A stretch of DNA of 64,000 bases from Piscinibacter sp047600445. GTDB taxonomy: Bacteria; Pseudomonadota; Gammaproteobacteria; Burkholderiales; Burkholderiaceae_C. Positions 43,398 through 52,553 of this stretch are shown here, piece after piece; the stretch's first letter is position 1, and each line of letters starts with the position of its first letter. Below the pieces are notes generated by a model. That model saw only the letters and a program-made list of their open reading frames with translations. It searched no databases and was not told the DNA's origin. The stretch is taken from contig NZ_JASGKT010000002.1 of the NCBI RefSeq assembly GCF_047600445.1, positions 744,001 through 808,000 of the forward strand, read 5' to 3'. Made by a program: the position numbers and the translations under genes.

Positions 43398-44009
43398 GTG
43401 GACCTTCTCGCCGGCGCGCCCGCCGCGACGCTGATCCTCGCCGTCATCGTCGTCGTCAGCCTGCTCGGGCTGAACGGCATGCCGCAGCTCGTCGAGCGCA
43501 ACCTGTTGCGGCCCTTCCACCTCGTGCCGCAGCGGCAGTGGCACACGCTGGTCACCAGCGGCTTCATCCATGCCGACGTGGCGCACCTGCTGTTCAACGG
43601 CTTCAGCTTCTGGGCCTTCGGCTTCGACCTGGAGCGCGCGCTCGGCACGCCGGCCTTCGTGGCGCTGTATGCGTTCGGGCTGCTGGCCAGCAGCATCGCC
43701 ACCTGGCTGATCCATCGCCGCCAGCCGGGCTATTCCAGCCTCGGCGCCTCGGGGGCGATCCTGGCGGTGGTGTTCGCGGCGATCGTGGTCAACCCGGGTT
43801 CGTCGCTGTACATCCTGCCGATCCCGTTCCCGATCCCGGCGCCGCTGTTCGCCGTCGGCTACCTCGCCTACAGCGTGCTGGCCGGGCGCAGCGGCGTCGG
43901 GCGCATCAACCACGACGCGCATGCCGCCGGCGCACTGGCGGGGCTGCTGTTCATGGCGCTGGCGGCGCCGGGCTCGCTGGGCCGCGCGCTGTCCACCTGG
44001 CTCGGTTGA
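43398..44009 (+). CDS. rhomboid family intramembrane serine protease
   Basis: The 203-residue protein has six membrane helices. The rhomboid catalytic dyad is visible: Ser in GYSSLGASGAILAVV (GASG) and His in INHDAHAAGALAGLLF. The supporting HLLFNGFSFWAFG block (the HxxxN oxyanion asparagine) is also there. Rhomboids cut substrates within the membrane. It starts with GTG two bases after the aldo/keto reductase stop and is followed by ybaK, so the three genes are probably one transcript. Confidence 0.9.
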   Translation: MDLLAGAPAATLILAVIVVVSLLGLNGMPQLVERNLLRPFHLVPQRQWHTLVTSGFIHADVAHLLFNGFSFWAFGFDLERALGTPAFVALYAFGLLASSIATWLIHRRQPGYSSLGASGAILAVVFAAIVVNPGSSLYILPIPFPIPAPLFAVGYLAYSVLAGRSGVGRINHDAHAAGALAGLLFMALAAPGSLGRALSTWLG

Positions 44010-44015
44010 ATCCGC

Positions 44016-44504
44016 ATGGCGAAGAAGGACAAGCACGTCAGCGAGACGCCCGCCACCGCCTGGCTGCGCGAGCGCGGCATCGCCTTCACCGAACACGTCT
44101 ACGACTACGTGGAGCACGGCGGCACGGCCGAGTCGGCGCGCCAGCTCGGCGTGGACGAGCACGCGGTGGTCAAGACGCTGGTGATGCAGGACGACAAGCG
44201 CGAGCCGCTGGTCGTGCTGATGCACGGCGACAGGCAGGTGAGCACCAAGAACCTCGCGCGCGCCATCGGCGCGAAGTCGGTCGAGCCCTGCGCGCCCGAG
44301 GTGGCGCAGCGCCACAGCGGCTACCAGGTGGGCGGCACCTCGCCCTTCGGCACGCGCAAGGCGATGCCGGTGTATGTGGAGGCATCGGTGCTCGCGCTGC
44401 CGCGCATCTGCATCAACGGCGGGCGGCGCGGGTACCTGGTGGAGATCGAGCCGGCGGTGCTCACGCAGCACCTGGGGGCGAAGGCGGTGAATTGCGCGAT
44501 CTGA
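44016..44504 (+). CDS. ybaK: Cys-tRNA(Pro)/Cys-tRNA(Cys) deacylase
   Basis: The 162-residue product matches YbaK, which hydrolyses Cys mischarged on tRNA(Pro). Blocks seen: TPATAWLRERGIAFTEHVYDYV, the catalytic-lysine region VVKTLVMQDD, YQVGGTSPFGTRKAMPVY and the closing ICINGGRRGYLVEIEP. Full length and close to the family norm of about 160 residues. Convergent with the cytochrome b561 gene (its stop abuts at 44505). Confidence 0.93.
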   Translation: MAKKDKHVSETPATAWLRERGIAFTEHVYDYVEHGGTAESARQLGVDEHAVVKTLVMQDDKREPLVVLMHGDRQVSTKNLARAIGAKSVEPCAPEVAQRHSGYQVGGTSPFGTRKAMPVYVEASVLALPRICINGGRRGYLVEIEPAVLTQHLGAKAVNCAI

Positions 44505-45026
44505 CTAGGGCCGCTTCTTCCCCGTCAACATCCCCGCCACCAGGTTCTCGCCCTCCAGCGCGCTCATCACCAGCACGCCGCACAGGTGGCCGGCCACCAG
44601 CGCGGCGAGCAGCCAGGCCAGCGCGGCGTGCAGCGCTTCCAGCCAGGCGTAGCCCCACAGCCAGTCGGTGGTGTAGAGAAAGCCGGTGAGGCTGGTCAGC
44701 GCCACGCAGCCCAGCAGCGCCACGATCATCCAGCCGCCCAGCGGGTTGTGGCCGAGGTGGCGCGGCGCCCGTCCGCGCAGCAGCGCCCGCGCGTAGCGCC
44801 AGGTGGCGCGCGGGCCGCGCACGAAGTCGGCGAAGCGCGCGTGCCGACTGCCCCACACGCCCCAGGGGATGCGCGCGGCGACGATCGCCGCCGCGCCGTA
44901 GCCCAGCGCGTGGTGCAGCGGATGAAACCAGTGCCCGGTGACCCACGCCGCGCCGACCGTGACGGCCAGCAGCCAGTGCAGGCTGCGCACCAGCGCATCC
45001 CACACCGGCACCGCGGCGGGTTTCAC
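44505..45026 (-). CDS. cytochrome b561-type membrane protein
   Basis: A 173-residue di-heme cytochrome b561-like protein with four membrane helices. Candidate heme histidines lie in LVRSLHWLLAVTVG, the FHPLHHALGY loop, and LEALHAALAWLLAALVAGHLCGVLV. Such proteins move electrons across the inner membrane. In this iron-uptake run it could serve ferric-siderophore reduction. The GTG start overlaps the stop of the upstream PepSY-like gene (GTGA), giving tight coupling. Confidence 0.85.
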   Translation of the reverse strand: MKPAAVPVWDALVRSLHWLLAVTVGAAWVTGHWFHPLHHALGYGAAAIVAARIPWGVWGSRHARFADFVRGPRATWRYARALLRGRAPRHLGHNPLGGWMIVALLGCVALTSLTGFLYTTDWLWGYAWLEALHAALAWLLAALVAGHLCGVLVMSALEGENLVAGMLTGKKRP

Positions 45027-45325
45027 TTCGCCGCGGGCGCCGAGGCTGCCGAGCCGCGCGGCTCGATGCGCTCGAAGGTCTTCGGGTTGAAGAAGGCCTC
45101 CACCCGCTCGCCCTTGGCGTCGAAGCCGTAGACCTCGTAGCAGGTGCCGAAGGTCTTCACCTGGCGCACGCGCCAGCCGGCGTCGACCAGCTTGCGCTGC
45201 AGCGCCATCTGCGGCTGCCACTGCTCCTTGGGCTCGTTCGGGCAGTCCACGTCGCCGTGGGCGAGGGCCGCGCCGCCGGCGGCGGCGAGCAGCAGGGCCA
45301 GGGTCGATCGAACGATGGTCTTCAT
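45023..45325 (-). CDS. small periplasmic PepSY-like protein
   Basis: The 100-residue product starts MKTIVRSTLALLLAAAGGAALAHG, a signal peptide cleaved after ALA. The mature part is about 75 residues, with two cysteines (DVDCPNE and FGTCYEVYG) and the PepSY-like pattern LVDAGWRVRQVKTFGTCYEVYGFDAKGERVEAFFNP. It probably sits in the periplasm with the cytochrome b561 encoded next, a frequent pairing in proteobacteria. It lies 28 bp after the receptor gene. Confidence 0.8.
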   Translation of the reverse strand: MKTIVRSTLALLLAAAGGAALAHGDVDCPNEPKEQWQPQMALQRKLVDAGWRVRQVKTFGTCYEVYGFDAKGERVEAFFNPKTFERIEPRGSAASAPAAK

Positions 45326-45353
45326 GTCGGGACTCCGGTGCGCGGCCATGGCC

Positions 45354-47654
45354 TCAGAAGCGCATGCCCAGCGTGAGCTTGATGTTGCGCGCTTCGCCCG
45401 GCGTGTAGAAGCCCGGGTAGAGCTGGTCGCCGTAGACCTTGTTGGTCAGGTTGCTCACGTTGACCTGCGCGTAGATGTCCTCGTTGAAGGTGTACTCGGC
45501 CATCGTGTCGTAGACCACGTAGCGCGGCACGCTGGCCGTCAGCGAGGCCGCCGCCGTGCCGCCTTGCAGCGGGCGGTTGGTCGACGCGGCGCGCGCGCCG
45601 GCGGCGATGCGCAGTTGCGGCATCAACTGGTAGCTGAACCAGGCCGCGCCGGTGTGCTTGGGGCTGAGGCCGACGTCGTCGGTGGTCAGGTTGACGGCGG
45701 TGCCGACCTTGTCGATCTTGGCCTCCTGGATGTACGAGTACGACATGTACACCTCCAGCGCGGGCGTCACGCGCCCCACCACGTCGAGTTCCAGGCCCTG
45801 CGAATGGCGCTTGCCCGACAGCACCGGGAAGTTGCCGGCGAAGTCGGAGTCGGTGGTGCGCTCGTTGTACTTCTCGGTGCGGAACAGCGCCGCGCGCGTC
45901 GAGAGCTGGCCGTTCAGCCAGTCGAGCTTGGCGCCCACCTCGATGTTGCGGCTCTTCTCGGCGCCGACGCTGGCGGTCTGCTGGTTGGTGTACTGGTAGG
46001 TGTCGGCCGAGGTGTTGAACGAGGTGCCGTAGGAGACGTGGTACGACTGGAACGGCGTCGGCTGGAACAGCACGCCGAAGCGGCGGCTCCACAGGCCCGG
46101 GTACTTCAGCCGCGACTCGGTGACCGCGCTGGGCACCGTCGGCGTGGCGGCGTTGGCGTAGGCCAGGCTGTGCATGGTGGCCTCGACCTTGTCGTAGCGC
46201 AGGCCGCCGAGCAGCTTCCAGTGCTCGGTCAGCGAGACCAGGTCCTGCACGTAGGCGCCCAGCGCGCGGCCGGCGTAGTCGCTGCCCTTGCGGTAGGTGG
46301 GCACGGCGGCGGTCACGCGGCCGTCGTCGGGCGTGGCGACGCTGGTGCCGCCCTTGTTGTAGTTGGTGCCGACGGCGCCGTAGGCGGTGAAGCGGTCGGC
46401 CGATTCGCGCGAGGCGTCGATGCCGGCCAGCACGTCGTGGCGCATGCCGAACCAGGCGAAGCGGTTGCTGTAGTCGATTTGCAGGTAGGTGCCGTCTATG
46501 TCGTCCTTGCGCGGCGACAGGCCGCTGCGCGTCAGCGCGGTGTCGCGGCTGAAGGTCGCGCGGGTCACCGCCGGCGTGCCGGCCGGGCAGGTGCCGGCGG
46601 GCGTGAGCGCCACGCCGCAGTAGCCGGCCGTGGTGCCCCAGGTGGCGCGGCGGTAGTTGCCGGTGCGGAACTGCGTGCGCAGCTCGCCGTTGCCGTCGCC
46701 GAAGCGGTGCGTCCAGATGCCGGTGGCGTAGGCCGCCCTGCCGAGCAGGTAGTCGCTGTCGGTGCCGTAGAAGTTCTTCGCCGGGATGCCGGTGGCCACG
46801 CTGCCTTGCAGGTAGCGCAGGTTGGACATCGGCACGTTGTTCACGTTCAGGTAGAAGCCGCCGAGCGTGACTTCGTCGCTGCTGCCCGCACCCCAGGTGA
46901 TGGTCGGCGCGATGCCCTGCTTGTCGATCTTCGCGCCGTGGTTGTCGGCCGACTGCACGACGGCGTTGAGGCGGAATGCGGTTTCTTCGCCGAGGCGCTT
47001 GTTGAAGTCGCCGGTGAAGCGCAGGTTCTCGCCGCTGCCGATGGTGGTGATGACCTCGTTGAGATCGGCCAGCACCGGCTTCTTGGTCACCTGGTTGATC
47101 ACGCCGCCGGTGGAGCCGCGGCCGAACAGCATCGAGGCCGCGCCGCGCATCACCTCGATGCGGTCGTAGTTGAAGCTGTCGCGGTCGTACTGCGAGGGGT
47201 CCTTCATGCCGTCGATCAGCAGGTCGCCCGTCGTCGCGACCGGGAAGCCGCGCATGCGGATGTCCTGGTCGGTGCCGTTCTCGGTGGCCGCGAAGGTGAT
47301 GCCGGCGGTGTAGTGCAGCGCCTGGCGCAGCGTGTCGAGCTTGACGTCGTCGAGCAGCTTCTCGGTCATCACGGTGACCGACTGCGGGATGTCGCGGATC
47401 TCCTGCCGGCCCTTGCCGATGCTCGTCTTGTTGACTTGCAGCGTCTCCTTGGCGGATTCCTCGACCGAGGCCTTCACCTTCACCTCGGGCAGCGTCGCTT
47501 CGGCCGGGGCCGAGGCGGCGGACGCCGGCGGCGTCGCGGCCTGCTGCGCCAGCGCGCTGCCGCCGGCCAGCATCATGCCGAATCCGGCGGCCAGCGCGCC
47601 GAGCGGCAGCATCTGGGGTGGGGCGTCACGCAGGCAGTCGGTCTTCTTGCTCAT
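45354..47654 (-). CDS. catecholate-type TonB-dependent siderophore receptor (Fiu-like)
   Basis: The 766-residue outer-membrane receptor lacks an STN domain: after the signal sequence comes a TonB box region (EVKVKASVEES). A plug follows (IRDIPQSVTVMTEKLLDD, IRMRGFPVATTGDLLIDGMKDP, IEVMRGAASMLFGRGSTGGVINQV), then a beta-barrel ending in NIKLTLGMRF. The plug resembles Fiu/BfrA catecholate receptors. A GGAGA ribosome-binding site precedes the ATG. It is downstream of tonB-exbB-exbD, which supply its energy. Confidence 0.93.
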   Translation of the reverse strand: MSKKTDCLRDAPPQMLPLGALAAGFGMMLAGGSALAQQAATPPASAASAPAEATLPEVKVKASVEESAKETLQVNKTSIGKGRQEIRDIPQSVTVMTEKLLDDVKLDTLRQALHYTAGITFAATENGTDQDIRMRGFPVATTGDLLIDGMKDPSQYDRDSFNYDRIEVMRGAASMLFGRGSTGGVINQVTKKPVLADLNEVITTIGSGENLRFTGDFNKRLGEETAFRLNAVVQSADNHGAKIDKQGIAPTITWGAGSSDEVTLGGFYLNVNNVPMSNLRYLQGSVATGIPAKNFYGTDSDYLLGRAAYATGIWTHRFGDGNGELRTQFRTGNYRRATWGTTAGYCGVALTPAGTCPAGTPAVTRATFSRDTALTRSGLSPRKDDIDGTYLQIDYSNRFAWFGMRHDVLAGIDASRESADRFTAYGAVGTNYNKGGTSVATPDDGRVTAAVPTYRKGSDYAGRALGAYVQDLVSLTEHWKLLGGLRYDKVEATMHSLAYANAATPTVPSAVTESRLKYPGLWSRRFGVLFQPTPFQSYHVSYGTSFNTSADTYQYTNQQTASVGAEKSRNIEVGAKLDWLNGQLSTRAALFRTEKYNERTTDSDFAGNFPVLSGKRHSQGLELDVVGRVTPALEVYMSYSYIQEAKIDKVGTAVNLTTDDVGLSPKHTGAAWFSYQLMPQLRIAAGARAASTNRPLQGGTAAASLTASVPRYVVYDTMAEYTFNEDIYAQVNVSNLTNKVYGDQLYPGFYTPGEARNIKLTLGMRF

Positions 47655-47750
47655 GGCTTCTCCAATGGGATTTCTTCGTTGAAACGCTGGCTTGCCGGCA
47701 CCGCATGGCGGGCCGGCTGGCTGTGGGGGAAAGAGGTGCGCGCGCCGTCC

Positions 47751-48170
47751 TCAGCGCGGCTCCGGCTCGCTGACGAAGCCGATCTTGGCGAGGCCGGCGT
47801 TCGACGCGTCGCCCAGCACCTGGGCGACGAAGCGGTAGGGCGTGTCCTGGTCGGCGCGCAGGTGCACCTCGGGCTGCGGCACGCGCCGGCTCTCCAGCGC
47901 GAAGCGGCGCCGCGCCTCGGCGCGGTCGACCGGCTCGCCGTTCCAGAACCACTGGCCCGAGGGCGTGATCGCGAACTCGATCTTCTCCGCCCGCGCGATG
48001 TTGGGCGTCGAGTCCACCTTGGGCAGTTCCAGCTTGACCGCGTTGGTCAGCAGCGGCGCGGTGACGATGAAGATCACCAGCAGCACCAGCATCACGTCGA
48101 TCAGCGGCACCATGTTGATCTCGGAGGTGGGCGCGCTGCCGCGCTGGGCGTCGAAGCTCGCGAAGGCCAT
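47751..48170 (-). CDS. exbD: biopolymer transport protein ExbD
   Basis: A 139-residue ExbD with one membrane helix (INMVPLIDVMLVLLVIFIVTAPLL), containing the essential proton-path aspartate in LIDVMLVLL. The rest is a small periplasmic domain (AEARRRFALESRRVPQPEVHLRADQDTPYRFVAQVL). It couples the proton gradient to TonB together with ExbB. A GGAGAC ribosome-binding site lies just upstream. It starts 10 bp after exbB ends. Confidence 0.94.
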   Translation of the reverse strand: MAFASFDAQRGSAPTSEINMVPLIDVMLVLLVIFIVTAPLLTNAVKLELPKVDSTPNIARAEKIEFAITPSGQWFWNGEPVDRAEARRRFALESRRVPQPEVHLRADQDTPYRFVAQVLGDASNAGLAKIGFVSEPEPR

Positions 48171-48180
48171 CGCCGTCTCC

Positions 48181-48921
48181 TCAGGCGCGCGCCGTCTTCA
48201 GCGCCAGCGGCGCGGCCGCGGGCGCATCGGAGGCGGCCAGCGGCTGGCCCATCGCCACGAAGGTGTGCATCTCGTAGGCGAAGGCGTCCAGGCGCGACAG
48301 CACGACGCGGTTGGTGCGCGTCAGCCAGTTGTAGCCCATCACCGCGGGAATCGCGACCGCCAGGCCGACGCCGGTCATGATCAGCGCCTCGCCCACCGGG
48401 CCGGCCACCTTGTCGAGCGTGCCCGAGCCGCTCATGCCGATGGCCACCAGCGCGTGGTACACGCCCCAGACCGTGCCGAACAGGCCGACGAAAGGCGCGG
48501 TGGCGCCGACGGTGGCCAGCGCCGCGAGGCCGTTCTCCAGGCGCGTGGTCTCCTCGTCGAGCACCTTCTTGATGGTGCGCGTGACGAAGTCGCCCGCGCT
48601 GCCGGCCTCTTCGAGCTTGGCGGCGCCGTAGCGCGCGTGGTGCTGGCGCGCGTGCATCGCGTGGCTGGCCAGGTGCGAGAACGGGTCGCGCGCGCCGTGC
48701 GTGCTGATCTCGTTGGCGACCGCCTCCAGCGAGCTGGCGTTCCAGAAGAAGTTCAGGAAGCGCTCGCTGCGGCGCTTGCTGACCAGCAGCGCGATGCCGC
48801 GCACGACGATGATCGACCACGAGGCCACCGACATGATCAGCAGGATCGCGAGCAGCGTCTTGCCCACCACGTCGCTCTGCGCGATGAAGTGGCCGAAGCC
48901 GAGGTTGGCGGTGTCGTTCAA
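48181..48921 (-). CDS. exbB: biopolymer transport protein ExbB
   Basis: The 246-residue MotA/TolQ/ExbB-family proton-channel protein has three membrane helices: VVGKTLLAILLIMSVASWSIIVV, LAALATVGATAPFVGLFGTVWGVYHAL and VGEALIMTGVGLAVAIPAVMGYNWL. The start codon is an unusual TTG, but a GGAGAA sits six bases upstream and it lies only 2 bp after the tonB stop. Works with ExbD and TonB in the inner membrane. Confidence 0.93.
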   Translation of the reverse strand: MNDTANLGFGHFIAQSDVVGKTLLAILLIMSVASWSIIVVRGIALLVSKRRSERFLNFFWNASSLEAVANEISTHGARDPFSHLASHAMHARQHHARYGAAKLEEAGSAGDFVTRTIKKVLDEETTRLENGLAALATVGATAPFVGLFGTVWGVYHALVAIGMSGSGTLDKVAGPVGEALIMTGVGLAVAIPAVMGYNWLTRTNRVVLSRLDAFAYEMHTFVAMGQPLAASDAPAAAPLALKTARA

Positions 48922-48923
48922 GT

Positions 48924-49610
48924 TCAGTTCTCCAGATCGAAGCTCAGGGGGATGGCGGCCCAGCCGGCGGTGGGCACGCCGTTCTCGGTATAGGGTTTGA
49001 AGTGCGCCTTGCGCACGGCGGCCAGCGCGGCCTCGTCGAGCGCGGCGAAGCCGCTGGAGCGGCTGACCTGCGTCTGCCGCGGCAGGCCGGCCTCGTCGAT
49101 GTAGACGCGCACCAGCACGCGGCCGCTCTCGCGCGCCCGGCGCGAGGCGCGCGGGTACTCGAGCTGCGGCGGCACCAGGTACTGCACCGGCGAGGCGGGA
49201 ATGATCTTGGGCGGCGCCGGCGGCGCGACCGGGGCGGGCGGCTCCGGCGGTGCCGGCGGCGCCTCCACCGCCACCGGCGGCAGCGGCGGCTCGGGTTCGG
49301 CGACGAAGCTCGGCTCGGCCGCCACCGGCGCGGGCGCCGCGGCGATCAGCGGAACCTTGGGCGGCGGCGTGCGTGGCGCCGGCGCGGGCGGCGGCGGCAC
49401 CGGCGGCTGCTCGGGCGGTGCCGGCGGCGCGACGATGTCGACGAACATCGGCGCCGCGTCGACCACGGCCTGGCGCACCGCGTCGATCTGCAGCAGGCCC
49501 CAGCCGGCCACGAGGTGGGCGGCGATCATGCCGGCGACGACGCCGCGCCGCTGCGTCGGCGAGAGCGCGGCTTCGCGGTGCGGGCGGGGCAGGGCGGTGA
49601 CGCTGTTCAT
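48924..49610 (-). CDS. tonB: energy transducer TonB
   Basis: The 228-residue protein has an N-terminal membrane anchor at about 20-45 (GVVAGMIAAHLVAGWGLLQ), a long periplasmic Pro/Ala/Glu-rich spacer (PPAPPEQPPVPPPPAPAP and similar, about 60-135) and a C-terminal TonB domain (LEYPRASRRARESGRVLVRVYIDEAGLPRQTQV, then ALAAVRKAHFKPYTENG). It passes energy to outer-membrane receptors. Its start overlaps the Fur-family gene by 4 bp. Confidence 0.94.
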   Translation of the reverse strand: MNSVTALPRPHREAALSPTQRRGVVAGMIAAHLVAGWGLLQIDAVRQAVVDAAPMFVDIVAPPAPPEQPPVPPPPAPAPRTPPPKVPLIAAAPAPVAAEPSFVAEPEPPLPPVAVEAPPAPPEPPAPVAPPAPPKIIPASPVQYLVPPQLEYPRASRRARESGRVLVRVYIDEAGLPRQTQVSRSSGFAALDEAALAAVRKAHFKPYTENGVPTAGWAAIPLSFDLEN

Positions 49611-50089
49611 GCCGAACGCCTGCCGGCCGCCGCGCACTGCGGGCACAGGCCGTGCAGGATCACGGTGTGGCCGCTGAGCTGGAAGTTCGACGCCTGCGCC
49701 ACGCGGCGCAACTGCGCGTCGAGCGCGCGGTTGTGCATGCCGCGTGCGTGCCCGCAGCGGTTGCACACCTCCAGCGCGCTCCACGGCGGGCCGCGCCGCA
49801 GGCAGTACAGCGCCGGCCCGGCGCCGAGGCGGAAGCGGTCGATGATGCCGCTGTCGGCCAGCAGCGACAGCACGTTGTAGACCTGCGGCACCGAGGCCTT
49901 GTCGCCGCGCTGGTAGATCGCCCGGCAGACCTCGTCGGGCGTCAGGCAGCCGTCGTCCGGCGCGCCGTCGCGCAGCGCCTTCAGCACGAACAGGCGGATC
50001 GGCGTCGGCTTGAGGCCGCGCGCGAGCAGCAGGGCCGTCAGCGTGCCGTCGTCATCGGGCTCGGCGGATCGGATCAGGGCGAAGGGCAC
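49607..50089 (-). CDS. Fur-family transcriptional regulator
   Basis: A Fur-type repressor of 160 residues from the GTG at 50089; a GTG at 50128 would add 13 and cannot be excluded, because neither has a strong ribosome-binding site. The winged-helix domain reads LLLARGLKPTPIRLFVLKALRDGAP and SVPQVYNVLSLLADSGIIDRFRL. Structural-zinc cysteine pairs are visible as CNRCGHARGMH and GLCPQC. It heads the tonB-exbB-exbD-receptor run, so iron (or heme) control of that operon is likely. It is probably a second Fur-like protein rather than the global Fur. Confidence 0.85.
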   Translation of the reverse strand: MPFALIRSAEPDDDGTLTALLLARGLKPTPIRLFVLKALRDGAPDDGCLTPDEVCRAIYQRGDKASVPQVYNVLSLLADSGIIDRFRLGAGPALYCLRRGPPWSALEVCNRCGHARGMHNRALDAQLRRVAQASNFQLSGHTVILHGLCPQCAAAGRRSA

Positions 50090-50177
50090 GGGTGCGCTCT
50101 GGAAGGGGTGTTTCCCTCCTTGCCGCACCAGATCCCGAAAAGGGAACCGCCGCGCGAAAAAATTTTCCGGCCGGGCT

Positions 50178-52553
50178 TCAGTACAGCAACTGCACCCCGA
50201 GCCGCAGCGCCCGCGGCGCGCCCGGCGTGATGTTGGTATTGCTGTGCGCGAAGGCGTGGTAGCGGGTGTCGAACAGGTTCTCGACGTTGAGCTGCACGCG
50301 CAGGTGGCGCGACGGCGCGTAGAACAGCGCGCCGTCCCAGCGCGCGTAGCCGGGCAGGCGCACGCTGTTGTCGGTGCTGGCGTACAGGCCGCTGCGCGCC
50401 GTCAGCCCCAGCGCGGCCGACCAGCGCGCGTCGAGCGCCCAGCGGTTCCACAGCGACAGGCCGTGGCGCGGCACGTGCGGCATCGCCGCGCCGGCCGGCG
50501 CGAGCGCGCTCAGCGAGCGGCGGATGCGGCTGTCCTGCAGCGTGTAGGCCGCCATCACCTGCCAGCCCGGCCGCGGGCTGCCGCCCAGGCCCAGTTCGAG
50601 GCCGCGCGTGCGCTGGCCGTCGACCAGCAGCAGGGCCTGCGTCGGCGCGGCCGGGTCGGCCACGGCCACGTTGCGGCGCTCGAACCGGTAGACCGCCGCG
50701 CTCGCGTCCAGCCCCGGCCGCGGGCTCCAGCGCAGGCCCAGTTCGCGGTTGGAGAAGCGCTCCGGCGCCAGCGACTGGTTGGCCGGCGTCAGCAGGTTGA
50801 GCTGCTCGCCGGCGCGCAGCGCGTAGCCGAGGCTGAGGTTGCCGTAGGCCGACCAGGCCGGATCGGGCTGCCACAGCAGCCCGGCGCGCGGCGACCACAG
50901 GCGGTCGCGGCTGGCCAGCCGCCGGCCGAGCTGGCGGTCGTCGACGTCGAGGCGGATGCGGTCGTGGCGCAGCGCCAGCGTCGCCTGCCAGTGCGGCGCG
51001 AGGCGCATCTGGTCTTGCAGGTGCAGCGCCGCGACGTGGACCTCGCTGCTGTTGTCGGGGTCGCTGTCGCGCTGCCGGAAGTCGATGGGCAGGTGCGACA
51101 CCGGCTGCGACAGCGGCACCCACAGCGTGGTGGCGGCCGGGTCGGTGGCGAAGAAGCCGGTCTCGCGCCGGTTGTCGCCCTGCTGGCGGCCGAGTTCGAT
51201 GCCGGCCAGCCACTGGTGCGTGACGGCGCCGGAGGCCGTGCGCCAGCTCAGCTCGGCCTGGTGCAGCAGGTTGCGGCGCCGCATGCGGCTGTTGTGCGCC
51301 AGCAGTGCCACCTCCAGGCCGTCGGCGCCCTGCCGCACCGTGCCGGGAAAGGCGTTCTGGAAGAACTTGTCGTAGTCGGCCAGGCGGCTGCGCGCCTGCA
51401 GCAGCAGGCCGTCGCCGAGGTCGAGGTCGAGCTGCGCGTTCAGCGCGTTCAGGCGGATCCAGGTGGTGCTCGCCTGCGGGTTGCCGAAGAAGGCCGCCGG
51501 GTCGGTGGCCAGCGGGCGGCCGAGCCACGAGGGCACGCCGCGGTCGGCGGTGCGGTGGTCTTCGAAGTGCTCGAAGCCGGCGCTCAGCAGCGCCTTGCCC
51601 GGCACGCGCCAGGCCAGCACCGGGTTGATGCCGTGGCGGCGCAGGTGGAAGAAGTCGCGGTAGCCGCCGGAGTCTTCCAGCATCAGGTTCAGGCGCGCGC
51701 TCAGCGTGTCGTCGATCGGCTCGTTCAGGTCGAGCGTGACGCGGCCGAGCGCGTCGCTGCCGGTCTCCATCGCGAGGCGGCGGAAGGCCGTCGCCTCGGG
51801 CTGCTTGGCGATGCGGTTGATCAGCCCGCCGACCGCGCCATGGCCCACCGTCGCCGCGTTCGGGCCGCGCAGCGCCTCGACGCGCTCGATGTTGTAGAGG
51901 TCGCGGTAGTACTGCACGTCGTCGCGCAGGCCGTCGAGCAGGAAGTCGGAGGTCGACAGGCTGCCGCGGAACACCGGCGTGTCGCGGTTGCCCTCGCCCT
52001 GCGCCGCGCCCAGCCCGGGCACGTAGCGCAGCAGCTCGGCCAGGCTGCGCGGCGCCTGGTCGCGGATGAAGTCGGCCGACAGCACCGTGGCCGACTGCGG
52101 CAGCTCCTGCAGCGGCGTCTCGCTGCGGGTGGCCTGCACGCTGGGGTAGCGGTAGCGCACCGGCGCGTCGTCGGCCGCGGCGTGCACGCGGATCTCGGCC
52201 AGCAGCGTGTCGCGCCCGCCCGGCGCGGCCGCCTCGGCCGGCGCGGCGCGGCGCAGCGTGAAGGCCGGCCCGTCGCCGGCCAGCGCCAGGCCGCTGCCCG
52301 CCAGCAGGCGCTCGAAGGCCTCGCGCAGCGTGAAGCGCCCGCTCAGCGGCGCATGGCGCACGCCGGCCACCAGACGCTCGTCGACGGAGAACGGCACGCC
52401 GGCCTGGGCCGCCAGCCGGCTCGCGCCGGCGGCCAGCGTTCCGGCCGGCAGGTCGACGTCGAACACGCGCTCGTCCGCCACGGCGGCCTGCATCACCAGG
52501 CTCAGCAGGCCGGCCCGCAGCGCGGTGCCGATCCAGCGCCGGGTCTGCTTCAC
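50178..52553 (-). CDS. TonB-dependent receptor with STN domain
   Basis: The 791-residue receptor starts at a GTG that overlaps the fecR stop by 4 bp (GTGA). It has a signal peptide (LRAGLLSLVMQAAVA) and an STN domain at about 28-100 (VFDVDLPAGTLAAGASRLAAQAGVPF). A plug follows (LQELPQSATVLSADFIRDQ, FLLDGLRDDVQYYRDLYNIERVEALRGPNA), then a barrel ending in RALRLGVQLLY. It forms a FecA-like surface-signalling unit with the FecIR pair just upstream. Confidence 0.92.
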   Translation of the reverse strand: MKQTRRWIGTALRAGLLSLVMQAAVADERVFDVDLPAGTLAAGASRLAAQAGVPFSVDERLVAGVRHAPLSGRFTLREAFERLLAGSGLALAGDGPAFTLRRAAPAEAAAPGGRDTLLAEIRVHAAADDAPVRYRYPSVQATRSETPLQELPQSATVLSADFIRDQAPRSLAELLRYVPGLGAAQGEGNRDTPVFRGSLSTSDFLLDGLRDDVQYYRDLYNIERVEALRGPNAATVGHGAVGGLINRIAKQPEATAFRRLAMETGSDALGRVTLDLNEPIDDTLSARLNLMLEDSGGYRDFFHLRRHGINPVLAWRVPGKALLSAGFEHFEDHRTADRGVPSWLGRPLATDPAAFFGNPQASTTWIRLNALNAQLDLDLGDGLLLQARSRLADYDKFFQNAFPGTVRQGADGLEVALLAHNSRMRRRNLLHQAELSWRTASGAVTHQWLAGIELGRQQGDNRRETGFFATDPAATTLWVPLSQPVSHLPIDFRQRDSDPDNSSEVHVAALHLQDQMRLAPHWQATLALRHDRIRLDVDDRQLGRRLASRDRLWSPRAGLLWQPDPAWSAYGNLSLGYALRAGEQLNLLTPANQSLAPERFSNRELGLRWSPRPGLDASAAVYRFERRNVAVADPAAPTQALLLVDGQRTRGLELGLGGSPRPGWQVMAAYTLQDSRIRRSLSALAPAGAAMPHVPRHGLSLWNRWALDARWSAALGLTARSGLYASTDNSVRLPGYARWDGALFYAPSRHLRVQLNVENLFDTRYHAFAHSNTNITPGAPRALRLGVQLLY

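Noticed and set aside
49201..49677. Glycine-rich plus-strand frame opposite tonB
   Set aside because: It is simply the reverse of the Pro/Ala-rich TonB spacer.
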